From: Pseudomonas sp. B21-056 | Lineage (GTDB): Bacteria > Pseudomonadota > Gammaproteobacteria > Pseudomonadales > Pseudomonadaceae | DNA: 64,000 nt | Reading direction: 5' to 3' | Assembly: GCF_026016325.1 (NCBI RefSeq) | Contig: NZ_CP087203.1 | Coordinates: 5,828,001 to 5,892,000, forward strand | Shown: in pieces, positions 25,674 through 35,218 of the stretch | Layout: each line of letters starts with the position of its first letter | How positions within the stretch are numbered: the stretch's first letter is position 1 | Made by a program: the position numbers and the translations under genes | The notes under the pieces: generated by a model | The model's database searches: none | What the model saw: only the letters and a program-made list of their open reading frames with translations | Told to the model about the DNA's origin: nothing

Positions 25674-27470
25674 TTAAAGGGCAAACAGCTCGGCCGGCAG
25701 CTTCATCAGACAATCACTCCCCGCCTCGATGGCTTCCCGGTGGGCAGCCGTGCGCGGCAACAGACGCTTGAAGTAGAACTCGCAGGTCGCCAGTTTGCCC
25801 CGGCAGAAATCGGCATCGCCGCGACCACTGTCGAGTTGCGCCTGCGCCACCAGTGCCATGCGCAACCACAGGTAGGCCAGGATGATGTAGCCGCTGTACA
25901 TCAGATAATCCACAGAGGCGGCGCCCACCTCGTCCGGGTTCTTCATGGCGGCCATGCCGACCCGGGTGGTCAGTTCGCCCCACTGCCGGTTGAGTCCGTC
26001 GAGTTGTGCGACGTAGTCCTTGAGCTGCGGGTGCCCAGCATTCGCGGCGCAGAATGTGTGAACGATTTTGGTGAACCCGCGTAGCAACTTGCCCTGGCTA
26101 CCCAGCACCTTGCGCCCCAACAGATCCAGGGCCTGGATTCCGTTGGTGCCCTCATAGATCGGCGCGATGCGGCAGTCCCGCACCAACTGTTCCATCCCCC
26201 ACTCGCGGATGAAACCATGGCCGCCAAACACCTGCATGCCATGGTTCGTCACCTCCAGTCCGGTCTCGGTCATGAAGGCCTTGCAGATCGGGGTAAGGAA
26301 CGCCAGCAGGTCCTCAGCTTCCTGACGGGCGCTTTCGTCGGCGCCCAGGTGCGCGGTATCCAGCAGTTGCGCGGTGAAGTACGTCAATGCCCGATTGCCC
26401 TCGTTGAAGGCTTTCATGGTCAGCAACATACGGCGCACATCGGGATGGACAATGATCGGATCGGCGACCTTTTCCGGCGCCTTGGGACCGGTCAGCGAGC
26501 GCATCTGCAAGCGGTCGTTGGCGTACTTGATCGCGCCCTGGAAGCTCGTCTCTCCCAGGCACAGGCCCTGCATGCCGGTGCCGAGCCGGGCATGGTTCAT
26601 CATGGTGAACATGCAGTTCAGGCCCTTGTTCGGCTCACCGATCAGGAACCCCTTGGCACCGTCGAAATTCAACACACAGGTGGCAGAAGCCTTGATACCC
26701 ATCTTGTGTTCGATCGAACCGCAGGTAACGCCGTTGCGCCCCCCCGCTTCGCCCGTAGCGTCGGGCAGGAACTTGGGCACGATGAACAGCGAGATGCCCT
26801 TGGTGCCGGCGGGGGCATCCGGCAGTTTGGCCAGCACCAGATGAATGATGTTTTCACTCATGTCGTGTTCGCCGGCGGAAATGAAGATCTTGCTGCCGGT
26901 GACCGCGTAGCTGCCGTCGGCCTGAGGCACCGCGCGGGTCTTGATGATGCCCAGGTCCGTACCGCAATGGGCTTCGGTCAGGCACATGGTGCCGGTCCAT
27001 TGACCGGCGGTGAGCTTGCTCAGGTAGGTCTGTTTCTGCTCTTCGGTGCCGTGGGCGTGAATGGCCGACATGGCGCCGTGGGTCAGGCCCGGGTACATGC
27101 CCCAGGACGTGTTGCTGGACGCGATCATTTCGCTGATGACCAGGCCCAGGGAACCGGGCAGGCCCTGGCCACCGTATGTCGGATCAGCGGCCAACCCGTG
27201 CCAGCCGCCCTCCACGTACTGTGCGAAAGCCTCTTTGAAACCGGTAGGCGTGGTCACCACACCGTTGTCGAAATGGCAGCCCTCTTCGTCGCCGGAGCGA
27301 TTGAGCGGCGCCAGCACGTTCTCACAGAATCGCGCGCCTTCCTCGAGGATCGCATTGACCATGTCCGGGCTGGCATCGCTGGCCCCCAGCTCGGCATAAC
27401 GGCCATGGAAATCGAAAACGTGGTCGATCAAAAAGCGCATGTCACGCAGGGGAGCTTTGTACTCGGGCAT
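25674..27470 (-). CDS. Acyl-CoA dehydrogenase (FadE-type), paralogue 2
   Basis: A 598-residue paralogue of its two neighbours, beginning MPEYKAPLRDMRFLIDHVFDF. It has the same CLTEAHCGTDLGII, GSKIFISAGEHDMSENIIH and GHGFIREWGMEQLVRDCRI segments. GGAG lies 10-13 bases upstream of ATG 27470. It is separated from paralogue 1 by 250 bp that contain a REP-like hairpin, so the two may have separate promoters. Substrate range is not readable from sequence. Confidence 0.9.
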   Translation of the reverse strand: MPEYKAPLRDMRFLIDHVFDFHGRYAELGASDASPDMVNAILEEGARFCENVLAPLNRSGDEEGCHFDNGVVTTPTGFKEAFAQYVEGGWHGLAADPTYGGQGLPGSLGLVISEMIASSNTSWGMYPGLTHGAMSAIHAHGTEEQKQTYLSKLTAGQWTGTMCLTEAHCGTDLGIIKTRAVPQADGSYAVTGSKIFISAGEHDMSENIIHLVLAKLPDAPAGTKGISLFIVPKFLPDATGEAGGRNGVTCGSIEHKMGIKASATCVLNFDGAKGFLIGEPNKGLNCMFTMMNHARLGTGMQGLCLGETSFQGAIKYANDRLQMRSLTGPKAPEKVADPIIVHPDVRRMLLTMKAFNEGNRALTYFTAQLLDTAHLGADESARQEAEDLLAFLTPICKAFMTETGLEVTNHGMQVFGGHGFIREWGMEQLVRDCRIAPIYEGTNGIQALDLLGRKVLGSQGKLLRGFTKIVHTFCAANAGHPQLKDYVAQLDGLNRQWGELTTRVGMAAMKNPDEVGAASVDYLMYSGYIILAYLWLRMALVAQAQLDSGRGDADFCRGKLATCEFYFKRLLPRTAAHREAIEAGSDCLMKLPAELFAL

Positions 27471-27561
27471 GGTGGTTTTCTCCGGTAGCAGATCGTTCAA
27501 ACCTACTGGCGGCCACCGGGGCTCACAATCACAGTCCAGACGCTGAATGCGCCGTCATCAC

Positions 27562-28887
27562 TCAACCCGCGGCGGCTTCCATGCGTACCGCGCCACGGCG
27601 GTTCTGACCAAAGGCGACCACACAGTTGCGTCCGGCGCCCTTGGCGTTATAGAGGGCCTGGTCGGCGGACTTGAGGACGTCCTCGGGGGTGCGTTGCTCG
27701 AGGCGCTCAGCCACGCCGATGCTGACCGTTACCGATACGCTGGATGCACCCGCCCCTGAGCGCCGCTGACGGCCTTGCTGATCGTCCTGGGGGCGGCTGT
27801 CCGGATTGCGGAGTTGAATGGCATACGTTTCGATGGACTGGCGGATGACTTCAAGATGAGGCATGCATTCATCGATGGTTTTACCTGCGAACACCAACGC
27901 AAACTCCTCGCCACCATAGCGATAAGCCCGACCGCCGCCACCGATTTTCGACAGTTTGCTGGCCACCAGGCGCAGTACCTGGTCACCCACGTCGTGGCCG
28001 TGGGTGTCGTTGAATTTCTTGAAGTGGTCGACGTCGCTCATGGCCAATACATAATTGCGGCCCAGGCGCTGCATCCGCTCATTCAGCGCCCGCCGTCCCG
28101 GCAAGCCGGTCAGTTCATCACGAAACGCCATCTGATAGGCCTCATGGGCAACCGCCGCGGCGATCATCAGCATCACCTGGCTGCACATGATGTTCAGGGT
28201 GAAGGGCAGGATGAAGGTTTTCGGCAACATCCAGAACAGCCCCAGCACGCCCACCAGTTGTGCGGCATGTAAAGGTCGGGGATTGCGCCAGTATTGCCAG
28301 GCCAGCAGCAGGAATACGCCGATGAACACCGGGTAGGACAACTGGATCAGGCTCATCCAGGCACCATGCAACGCCGGCCAGCGGATCTCTGAAAGCCACA
28401 GCAACAAGGCCTGGGGGAAGCTCTGCTCCAAGGCCAATGCCACACTGCCGAAGGCCAGCAAGACCGCAAAACGCGCCACCATGTCCTGGAACAGGTGAGT
28501 ACGCTCCTGCCACGCCGCGAACAGGCCAAACAATAGCGGCAGCAACAGGCAGACAAGGTGGAACACCACGGCGGCGTCTTCGCGCACCTTGCCGTTGTCA
28601 CGGTAGAAATCGGTCTGGGTGTCCAGCAGGAAGTAGGCGATGTACACCGTGACCATCAGAAACAGCTCACGTTGACGTCGGTAAACAGCGCAGTACGCAC
28701 CGCCAAGCAGCAACACCAGCGTAGGAAGAACGTTGAACAGCGAGGTGAAGAAGACGTTGAGATCCTTGACGTAGGCAGCCGCAAGCCCCGCCAGCAACAG
28801 CAACAGCGAAGGTAGGAAATGACTGAAGCGTACAGCGGAAGAACGCGGCAAGGGTAAAGCTCCGACCCGGCTGATCAAAGGTGGCAT
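27562..28887 (-). CDS. Membrane diguanylate cyclase (GGDEF)
   Basis: A 441-residue protein with about six hydrophobic helices in residues 20-250, then a GGDEF domain carrying RYGGEEF, an active-type GG[D/E]EF signature. No RxxD inhibitory site stands five residues before it (the sequence is GGGGRAYRYGGEEF), so product inhibition is probably absent. A 25-residue low-complexity insert (SRPQDDQQGRQRRSGAGASS) lies before the VTVSIGVAE strand. It should make cyclic di-GMP in response to an unknown membrane signal. It sits between the acyl-CoA dehydrogenase genes. Confidence 0.9.
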   Translation of the reverse strand: MPPLISRVGALPLPRSSAVRFSHFLPSLLLLLAGLAAAYVKDLNVFFTSLFNVLPTLVLLLGGAYCAVYRRQRELFLMVTVYIAYFLLDTQTDFYRDNGKVREDAAVVFHLVCLLLPLLFGLFAAWQERTHLFQDMVARFAVLLAFGSVALALEQSFPQALLLWLSEIRWPALHGAWMSLIQLSYPVFIGVFLLLAWQYWRNPRPLHAAQLVGVLGLFWMLPKTFILPFTLNIMCSQVMLMIAAAVAHEAYQMAFRDELTGLPGRRALNERMQRLGRNYVLAMSDVDHFKKFNDTHGHDVGDQVLRLVASKLSKIGGGGRAYRYGGEEFALVFAGKTIDECMPHLEVIRQSIETYAIQLRNPDSRPQDDQQGRQRRSGAGASSVSVTVSIGVAERLEQRTPEDVLKSADQALYNAKGAGRNCVVAFGQNRRGAVRMEAAAG

Positions 28888-29019
28888 TGTGCCTGCTTTT
28901 GGTGCAGTAAGGCACGAGAGATGTGACAGATATCACACTGCCATCGCTGTAACGGCAGGAGGGAATATTTTCTTAGGGCTGGGCTGGATGAATATTGTTT
29001 CAGAATCACCGCGTAACCC

Positions 29020-29106
29020 TGTGGGAGCGAGCCTGCTCGCAAAGCGGTGTATCCGATAATATTTTGTCGACTGACACACCGCATCGCGAGCAGGCTCGCT
29101 CCCACA
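29020..29106. repeat. REP pair between GGDEF and acyl-CoA dehydrogenase 3 genes
   Basis: Inverted copies of the GAGCGAGCCTGCTCGC unit flank about 40 bp. Confidence 0.9.
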
Positions 29107-29125
29107 AATTTGTGTGACGGACATG

Positions 29126-29161
29126 AAAAAGCCGCTGCGTCCCGAAGGAGGCAGCGGCTTT
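29126..29161 (-). terminator. Intrinsic terminator after acyl-CoA dehydrogenase 3
   Basis: Minus-strand stem AAGCCGCTGC/GCAGCGGCTT followed by TTTTT, starting about 20 bp after the stop codon. Confidence 0.85.
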
Positions 29162-29181
29162 CAGGAAGAACCACCTGAGGC

Positions 29182-30987
29182 TTAGTAGCCCAGTGCGAAG
29201 TCTTCTTCTTTCATGTCCATCAGGTTGTTGGCGCCCGACAGCATGGTTGCCACGTGAGTGCGGGTGCGCGGCAGGATGCGCTGGAAGTAGAAGCGCGCGG
29301 TCTGCAGCTTGGCGGTGTAGAAGGCTTCTTCGGTGGTGCCGGCAGCCAGTTTTTCCGCCGCCAGGCGCGCCATGTCAGCCCAGAAGTAGGCCAGGCAGGC
29401 GTAACCGGAGTACATCAGGTAGTCCACCGAGGCGGCGCCGACTTCTTCGCGATCTTTCATGGCGGCCATGCCGACTTTCATGGTCAGCTCGCCCCATTCC
29501 TTGTTCAGCGCGGCCAACGGCCCGACGAACTCCTTGACCGCTTCGTTGCCTTCGTTGCCCTGGCAGAACTTGTGGACGATCTTGGTGAAGCCCTTGAGCG
29601 CCTCGCCCTGGGTCATCAAGACTTTGCGGCCCAGCAGGTCGAGGGCCTGGATGCCGGTGGTGCCTTCGTACAGCATCGAGATACGGCTGTCGCGAACGTT
29701 CTGCTCCATGCCCCACTCGGCGATGAAGCCGTGGCCGCCGTAGATCTGCACACCGTGGTTGGCCGATTCGAAGCCGACTTCGGTCATGAATGCCTTGGCG
29801 ATCGGCGTCATGAACGCCAACAGCGCATCGGCTTTCTTCTTCTCTTCTTCATCGACGCCGTACTTGACGATGTCGACCTGCTTGGCAGTGAAGTAGACCA
29901 TCGCCCGGTTACCCTCGGCGAAGGCTTTCATGGTCAACAGCATGCGACGCACGTCAGGGTGCACGATGATCGGGTCGGCGGCCTTGTCCGGCGCTTTCGG
30001 GCCAGTCAGGGAGCGCATCTGCAGGCGGTCACGGGCATATTTCAAGCCGCCCTGGAAACCGATCTCGGCGTGGGCCAGGCCTTGCAATGCGGTGCCCAGG
30101 CGTGCGGTGTTCATGAAGGTGAACATGCAGTTCAGACCTTTGTTCGCCGGGCCGATCAGGTAACCGGTGGCCGCGTCGAAGTTCATCACGCAGGTGGCGT
30201 TGCCGTGGATGCCCATTTTGTGTTCCAGGGAACCACAGCTCACTGCGTTGCGCTGGCCGACGGTGCCGTCGGCGTTAGGCAGGAACTTGGGCACGATGAA
30301 CAGCGAAATACCCTTGGTGCCGGCCGGAGCATCCGGCAGGCGAGCCAGAACAATGTGGACGATGTTGTCGGCCATGTCGTGTTCGCCGGCCGAGATGAAG
30401 ATCTTGGTGCCGGAAACTTTGTAGGAACCGTCGGCCTGAGGTTCGGCCTTGGTGCGCAGCATGCCCAGGTCGGTACCGCAGTGCGGCTCGGTCAGGCACA
30501 TGGTGCCGGTCCATTCACCGGACACCAGCTTGGTCAGGTAGGCTTCTTGCTGCTCAGGCGTACCGTGCTCGGAAATGGTGTTCATCGCGCCATGGGACAG
30601 GCCCGGGTACATGCCCCACGACCAGTTGGCTTCGCCGACCATTTCGCTGACCGCCAGGCCCAGGGACTCCGGCAGGCCTTGACCACCGTGCTCGACGTCG
30701 TGGGCCAGGCTTGGCCAGCCGCCTTCGACGAATTGCTTGTAGGCTTCCTTGAAACCGGTCGGGGTTTTCACGCCGGACTCGCTCCAGGTGCAGCCTTCGG
30801 TGTCACCCACGCGGTTCAGCGGAGCCAGCACCTGCTCACAAAACTTGGCGCCTTCTTCGAGAATGGCGTCAACCATGTCCGGAGTGGCGTCCTGGCAAGC
30901 CGGAAGGCTCTGATAATGCGCTTCATAGCCAAGCAGTTCGTCACGAACGAAGCGAATATCACGCAAGGGGGCCTTGTAGTCAGGCAT
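29182..30987 (-). CDS. Acyl-CoA dehydrogenase (FadE-type), paralogue 3
   Basis: A 601-residue acyl-CoA dehydrogenase starting MPDYKAPLRDIRFVRDELLG. Conserved segments are CLTEPHCGTDLGMLRTKAE, GTKIFISAGEHDMADN and GHGFIAEWGMEQNVRDSRI. By position next to the bio genes it is the equivalent of P. aeruginosa PA0506, a known target of the fatty-acid-responsive repressor PsrA as I recall. A tandem PsrA-like site lies 61 bp upstream of the start, supporting induction by long-chain fatty acids. It has its own terminator. Confidence 0.92.
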   Translation of the reverse strand: MPDYKAPLRDIRFVRDELLGYEAHYQSLPACQDATPDMVDAILEEGAKFCEQVLAPLNRVGDTEGCTWSESGVKTPTGFKEAYKQFVEGGWPSLAHDVEHGGQGLPESLGLAVSEMVGEANWSWGMYPGLSHGAMNTISEHGTPEQQEAYLTKLVSGEWTGTMCLTEPHCGTDLGMLRTKAEPQADGSYKVSGTKIFISAGEHDMADNIVHIVLARLPDAPAGTKGISLFIVPKFLPNADGTVGQRNAVSCGSLEHKMGIHGNATCVMNFDAATGYLIGPANKGLNCMFTFMNTARLGTALQGLAHAEIGFQGGLKYARDRLQMRSLTGPKAPDKAADPIIVHPDVRRMLLTMKAFAEGNRAMVYFTAKQVDIVKYGVDEEEKKKADALLAFMTPIAKAFMTEVGFESANHGVQIYGGHGFIAEWGMEQNVRDSRISMLYEGTTGIQALDLLGRKVLMTQGEALKGFTKIVHKFCQGNEGNEAVKEFVGPLAALNKEWGELTMKVGMAAMKDREEVGAASVDYLMYSGYACLAYFWADMARLAAEKLAAGTTEEAFYTAKLQTARFYFQRILPRTRTHVATMLSGANNLMDMKEEDFALGY

Positions 30988-31047
30988 AGCGATAACCTCT
31001 GCTGATGTAACCGGGAATGAACGACCGCGTGGATTTGTTGTGATGGT

Positions 31048-31074
31048 CAAACAGTTGTTTGAAACATACGTTTA
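31048..31074. promoter_or_regulatory. Tandem PsrA-type operator
   Basis: CAAAC-N4-GTTTG (31048-31061) overlaps GAAAC-N4-GTTTA (31061-31074). Both fit the G/CAAAC-N4-GTTTG/C motif described for PsrA in Pseudomonas. The site lies in the promoter region of acyl-CoA dehydrogenase 3. Confidence 0.7.
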
Positions 31075-31212
31075 CGCCTAAATCTTGTCAAGCGTCGATC
31101 TTTTGCCATTCGTCATCGCGACATCAAAAAATTCCAGGCGCGGGCGTCCAGCGCGCTATACATCCACAGCGTGCGAAGAAAAAGATTAGTTGAGCGTGAA
31201 AGAGTCAGAGAC

Positions 31213-31237
31213 AAAAACGCCGCGAATAATCGCGGCG
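31213..31237 (-). terminator. Intrinsic terminator of the rod-like protein gene
   Basis: Minus-strand stem CGCCGCGA/TCGCGGCG with a four-base loop, followed by TTTTT, 25 bp after the stop. Confidence 0.85.
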
Positions 31238-31261
31238 CTTTCGTCAATCGGGAGTTCAAGG

Positions 31262-31558
31262 TCAGGCGAAGGTATCGATCAACGTACCGAGCATTTCGTC
31301 GGATGCCTTGGCCACATTCACGCCCGCTTGGACCTGGAACTTGCCCTGAGCCATTTCCACCATATTGCTGGCCAGGTCCGATTGCTGGCTGCGATCCACC
31401 GACCGCAGACGATCGACCTGGACTTCGGACGACTGGCTGGTAACCGCCCGCTCGATGGTGTTGTTGGCGATCTGGGAGGAGGCCTGATCGACGCGGTTCT
31501 GCCCTGTCTGAATAGTGCTCAGACCGGCATAGAATGCGGTACTTCCTGAGATTTCCAT
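31262..31558 (-). CDS. Small protein resembling flagellar rod/hook family ends
   Basis: A 98-residue protein starting MEISGSTAFYAGLSTIQTGQ. Its N-terminus has the heptad-like GLSTIQTGQNRVDQASSQIANNT and its C-terminus NMVEMAQGKFQVQAGVNVAKASDEMLGTLI, both like the coiled ends of flagellar rod and hook proteins. It has no flagellar gene neighbours; it lies between bioD and an acyl-CoA dehydrogenase gene. It corresponds to the conserved hypothetical at this locus in other pseudomonads (PA0505 position). Export or a role in flagella is inferred from similarity only. Confidence 0.6.
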   Translation of the reverse strand: MEISGSTAFYAGLSTIQTGQNRVDQASSQIANNTIERAVTSQSSEVQVDRLRSVDRSQQSDLASNMVEMAQGKFQVQAGVNVAKASDEMLGTLIDTFA

Positions 31559-31663
31559 GGCAAGGCTCGTTTCTTGAAGGGTCGATGGGGCCATTGAATC
31601 AGAAGCAGTGGGAAAAGGCCCGACAAAAACACTAATGGCACAGTGCCTTGCTATAGGAAAACC

Positions 31664-32344
31664 CTAATCCAGCAGGTCCAGATGCAGATACCCGGCCACC
31701 GCTTCCGCCGTCACGCCCTTGATCCGCGGCACCCGACCCAGGCACGGTGCCGGAAGGCGTTCGGCGAGCGTGGCCAGGTTTTCCTCCAGGCGCGACGTCT
31801 TGGGGTCGATGATGTTCGCCACCCAACCGGCCAATTGCAGACCATCCCTGGCAATAGCCTCAGCGGTGAGCAGCGCGTGGCTGATGCAGCCCAGCCGCAC
31901 CCCTACCACCAGGATCACCGGCAGGCCCAGGGCCATTGCCAGGTCCGAGAGATTATCCTGATCGGCCAACGGAACCCGCCAACCGCCGGCGCCTTCAATC
32001 AAGGTGAAATCGGCTTGCAGCGCCAGCACATCACGCATCGGCCCCAACAACGACTGCACCGTCAACGCCACGCCGGCTTCCCGGGCCGCCAGATGGGGCG
32101 CGATGGCCGGTTCGAACGCCACCGGGTTGACCTGGGCATACGCCAGGGGCACCGAGCATTCGGCGAGCAGGGCCAGGGCATCGGCATTGCGCAGGCCTTT
32201 GGGCGTGACCTCGCAACCGGAGGCCACAGGCTTGCCGGCGGCGGTGCTTCTGCCGGCCTGTCGTGCGGCGTGCAGCAGGCCGGCCGCAACCGTGGTCTTG
32301 CCCACGTCGGTGTCGGTGCCGGTGATGAAGTAAGCCTGGCTCAT
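31664..32344 (-). CDS. bioD: Dethiobiotin synthetase
   Basis: ATP-dependent enzyme of 226 residues that carboxylates 7,8-diaminopelargonate to dethiobiotin. The P-loop is [10 protein letters not shown] (9-18), and [10 protein letters not shown] is the conserved substrate loop. It is the last gene of the bioF-bioH-bioC-bioD run, and its start overlaps the bioC stop (ATGA). The bioA gene is not in this window. Confidence 0.95.
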   Translation of the reverse strand: MSQAYFITGTDTDVGKTTVAAGLLHAARQAGRSTAAGKPVASGCEVTPKGLRNADALALLAECSVPLAYAQVNPVAFEPAIAPHLAAREAGVALTVQSLLGPMRDVLALQADFTLIEGAGGWRVPLADQDNLSDLAMALGLPVILVVGVRLGCISHALLTAEAIARDGLQLAGWVANIIDPKTSRLEENLATLAERLPAPCLGRVPRIKGVTAEAVAGYLHLDLLD

Positions 32345-33153
32345 AGGGGTTTCTCCAACACGGCGTAGACCACCTGATAGGTTGCGGGTAACCCTTCTTC
32401 CCGACGAAATTGCTCGTAGGCTTCAATCATCCCCAGGATCCTCGCCCTGCCGGTCAACCCACCCGGACGGCCGGGATTCAGATTATGGGCACCAAGGGAT
32501 TTCAATTCATGGGTCAGGCTGCGTACGTCCGGGTAATGCAACACATGGGGGCGGTTCTCGAGACTGACGAGCTTCAGCCCGCTTTCCGCACACAATTGTT
32601 GATACGTTTCAAACCCGCGGAAACGGTTGACGTGCACCAGGCCGTCCACCTGACGCCAACTGTCGCGCAACTCGTACAGGGTACCGACGCAAAGGCTGCT
32701 GAAGGCAAACACCCCGCCCGGCTTCAACACTCGATGCACCTCACTCAGCACCGAGGCAAAATCCGCACACCACTGCACCGCAAGGCTGGAAAACACCAGG
32801 TCGCAGCTCGACGCCTGCAAGGGCAGGCGCTCTGCGTCACCGGCCACGAAATGTGCGGCACCGCCCTGGGGCCGGGCATGATTGAGCATCCCTTCGGCGA
32901 TATCCAGCGCAACGCCGCCCGCCACGCCGAAGCGCGCGCCCAGGGCCCGGGTGAAGTGACCGGTGCCGCAGCCCACGTCCATCCAGCGTCCCGGCACGAA
33001 CGAGGCAGGTAACTGCTCCAGCAACTGCTGACCCACGTCACGCTGCAATTCGGCCACGCTGTCATAGCTGGCCGCCGCCCGGGAAAAAGAAGCCGCCACC
33101 TGGCGCTTGTCAGGCAAGGCGCCGGGCAATTGGGGATGGGATAGATCAGTCAT
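32341..33153 (-). CDS. bioC: Malonyl-ACP O-methyltransferase
   Basis: SAM-dependent methyltransferase of 270 residues that caps malonyl-ACP at the start of pimelate synthesis. Motif I is [19 protein letters not shown] 33153 is preferred over an in-frame start four codons upstream because it gives the family-like [11 protein letters not shown]. It overlaps bioH by eight bases and bioD by four. Confidence 0.94.
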   Translation of the reverse strand: MTDLSHPQLPGALPDKRQVAASFSRAAASYDSVAELQRDVGQQLLEQLPASFVPGRWMDVGCGTGHFTRALGARFGVAGGVALDIAEGMLNHARPQGGAAHFVAGDAERLPLQASSCDLVFSSLAVQWCADFASVLSEVHRVLKPGGVFAFSSLCVGTLYELRDSWRQVDGLVHVNRFRGFETYQQLCAESGLKLVSLENRPHVLHYPDVRSLTHELKSLGAHNLNPGRPGGLTGRARILGMIEAYEQFRREEGLPATYQVVYAVLEKPL

Positions 33154-33877
33154 CACCGGACTCATGCAAAAAGGCCTGGATCGCCCCCGCTACACCGTGC
33201 GGGTCTTCCAGAAGAAATCCATGACCGGCCTGTTCGATCAGGCCGATTTCGACATCCGGCAGCAAGGCCAGCAATTCACCCGCTGCTTCGGCCGGTACCA
33301 GGGCGTCGAGCCCGGCAAACAGATGCAGTTGCGGGCCACGGAAGTGCTGCAACGCGGCGCGGGTATCCAGTTGCGCCAGCACTTGCAGGCCGGCCATCAA
33401 CACCTGCGGCGCGGTGCTCGGTGCACCGGCCAGCAGCAGCCGCGACAACCCGCGCGGATCGCTGCAGCCCTGGGCACACAATAAGCTGAAGCGCTTGAGG
33501 GTCTGCCGTGGATCGGCGGCACACCCGGCGAGAAAGCCGTCGAAGGTTTCACCGGCCATCGCGCTCGGCCATTGCTCATGGACCACAAACGAAGCATTGC
33601 TCGCCAGGGTCAACAACCCGCAGCAACGTTCGCCCCGACGCGCAGCCAATGCCGACGCCAACATACCGCCCAGGGACCAGCCCCCCAGCCAGGCGTCCTC
33701 AGGCACGCAGGCATCCAACTCGTCGAGCCATTCCTCTGGATCACTCGTCGTCAGGGCCGGCAGCGGTTCGATTTCCACCCGCAGATGTTCGTCGAGCCCA
33801 TGCAGTGCAGCAGCCAACGGCTCCAGCGGGGAAACGCCCAAGCCCCAACCGGGCAGCAATATCAGTCGATCACGCAT
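33146..33877 (-). CDS. bioH: Pimeloyl-ACP methyl ester esterase
   Basis: Alpha/beta-hydrolase of 243 residues that removes the methyl cap from pimeloyl-ACP ester. The nucleophile elbow is GGWSLGG with Ser68; the histidine is in [11 protein letters not shown] near the C-terminus. [14 protein letters not shown] is the typical BioH N-terminus, supporting ATG 33877. It overlaps bioF by eight bases. Confidence 0.94.
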   Translation of the reverse strand: MRDRLILLPGWGLGVSPLEPLAAALHGLDEHLRVEIEPLPALTTSDPEEWLDELDACVPEDAWLGGWSLGGMLASALAARRGERCCGLLTLASNASFVVHEQWPSAMAGETFDGFLAGCAADPRQTLKRFSLLCAQGCSDPRGLSRLLLAGAPSTAPQVLMAGLQVLAQLDTRAALQHFRGPQLHLFAGLDALVPAEAAGELLALLPDVEIGLIEQAGHGFLLEDPHGVAGAIQAFLHESGDD

Positions 33878-35048
33878 GGCTCGCCTCCGGTCCCAGTTGG
33901 GCAAAACACTCGGCCAGTGCATTCAACAATAGTTGCACCTGGGCTTCGCTGTGGGCGGCCGTCAGGGTCACGCGCAAACGGGCGCTGCCGGCCGGCACGG
34001 TAGGTGGTCGGATCGCGGTGACCATCAGCCCCCGTTCGCGCAGCATCTGCGACAGGCGCATCGCCCGACCGGCATCACCGATCAGAATCGGCTGGATCGG
34101 CGTGAAGCTGTCCATCAGTTGCAGGCCGATCTGCTCCGCGCCGTGGCGAAATTGACGAATCAACACCTGCAAATGCTCGCGCCGCCAATGCTCGCTGCGC
34201 AGCAACTCAAGACTTTTCAGCGTGGCGCAGGCCAGGGCCGGCGGTTGGCTGGTGGTGTAGATGTAGGGCCGGGCAAACTGGATCAGGCTCTCGATCAGTT
34301 CTTCACTGCCGGCCACAAAAGCCCCGGCGGTGCCGAAAGCCTTGCCCAGAGTACCGACCAGCACCGGCACGTCGTCCTGGCTGAGACCGAAGTGCTCGAC
34401 GATACCGCCTCCGCTCACGCCCAACGGGCCGAAACCGTGAGCATCGTCGACCATCAGCCAGGCGCCCTTGGCCTTGGCTTCACGGGCCAGGGCCGGCAGG
34501 TCGGCAACGTCGCCATCCATGCTGAACACGCCGTCGGTGACCACCAGGGTATTACCGGTGGCTTTCTCCAGACGGCTGGCCAGGCTTTGGGCATCGTTGT
34601 GCAGGTAACGGCTGAAACGCGCACCGGACAACAACCCGGCGTCGAGCAACGAAGCATGATTGAGCCGGTCCTCCAGCACCGTATCGCCCTGCCCGACCAG
34701 CGCGGTCACGGCGCCGAGGTTGGCCATGTAGCCGGTGGTGAACAACAGCGCCCGCGGACGACCGGTGAGATCGGCAAGCGCTTCCTCCAGGGCGTGATGC
34801 GGACCGCTATGGCCGATCACCAGATGGGACGCACCGCCACCCACACCCCAACGAGCCGCCCCGGCGCGCCAGGCTTCGATCACCTGCGGGTGATTGGCCA
34901 GGCCCAGGTAGTCGTTGTTGCAGAACGCCAGCAACGGTTGCCCGTCCACCACCACCTCCGGCCCCTGAGGGCTTTCGAGCAGCGGACGCTGGCGATAGAG
35001 GTTTTCGGCACGACGGGCAGCCAGGCGTGCGGCGAGATCGAAGGGCAT
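33870..35048 (-). CDS. bioF: 8-amino-7-oxononanoate synthase
   Basis: PLP enzyme of 392 residues that condenses pimeloyl-ACP with L-alanine. The PLP lysine is Lys236 in [24 protein letters not shown] holds the cofactor-binding Asp and His. The gene follows bioB after a 170-bp gap that contains a REP pair, so it may have reduced read-through or a separate promoter. Confidence 0.96.
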   Translation of the reverse strand: MPFDLAARLAARRAENLYRQRPLLESPQGPEVVVDGQPLLAFCNNDYLGLANHPQVIEAWRAGAARWGVGGGASHLVIGHSGPHHALEEALADLTGRPRALLFTTGYMANLGAVTALVGQGDTVLEDRLNHASLLDAGLLSGARFSRYLHNDAQSLASRLEKATGNTLVVTDGVFSMDGDVADLPALAREAKAKGAWLMVDDAHGFGPLGVSGGGIVEHFGLSQDDVPVLVGTLGKAFGTAGAFVAGSEELIESLIQFARPYIYTTSQPPALACATLKSLELLRSEHWRREHLQVLIRQFRHGAEQIGLQLMDSFTPIQPILIGDAGRAMRLSQMLRERGLMVTAIRPPTVPAGSARLRVTLTAAHSEAQVQLLLNALAECFAQLGPEASHA

Positions 35049-35093
35049 GCTGGCCTCGGGCTAATCACTATTTAGAAGCTGGATGAAATCCCT

Positions 35094-35183
35094 TGTGGGA
35101 GCGAGCCTGCTCGCGATAGCGATGTGTCAGTCGACATAGATGCTGAATGTCGCATCGTCATCGCGAGCAGGCTCACTCCCACA
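35094..35183. repeat. REP pair between bioB and bioF
   Basis: Inverted copies of the GAGCGAGCCTGCTCGC unit; the right copy has one change (GGCTCACTCCC). It sits within the bio gene run. Confidence 0.9.
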
Positions 35184-35218
35184 GGTCCCACATTCCAAAC
35201 CGAAGAATCGGGGATTGA

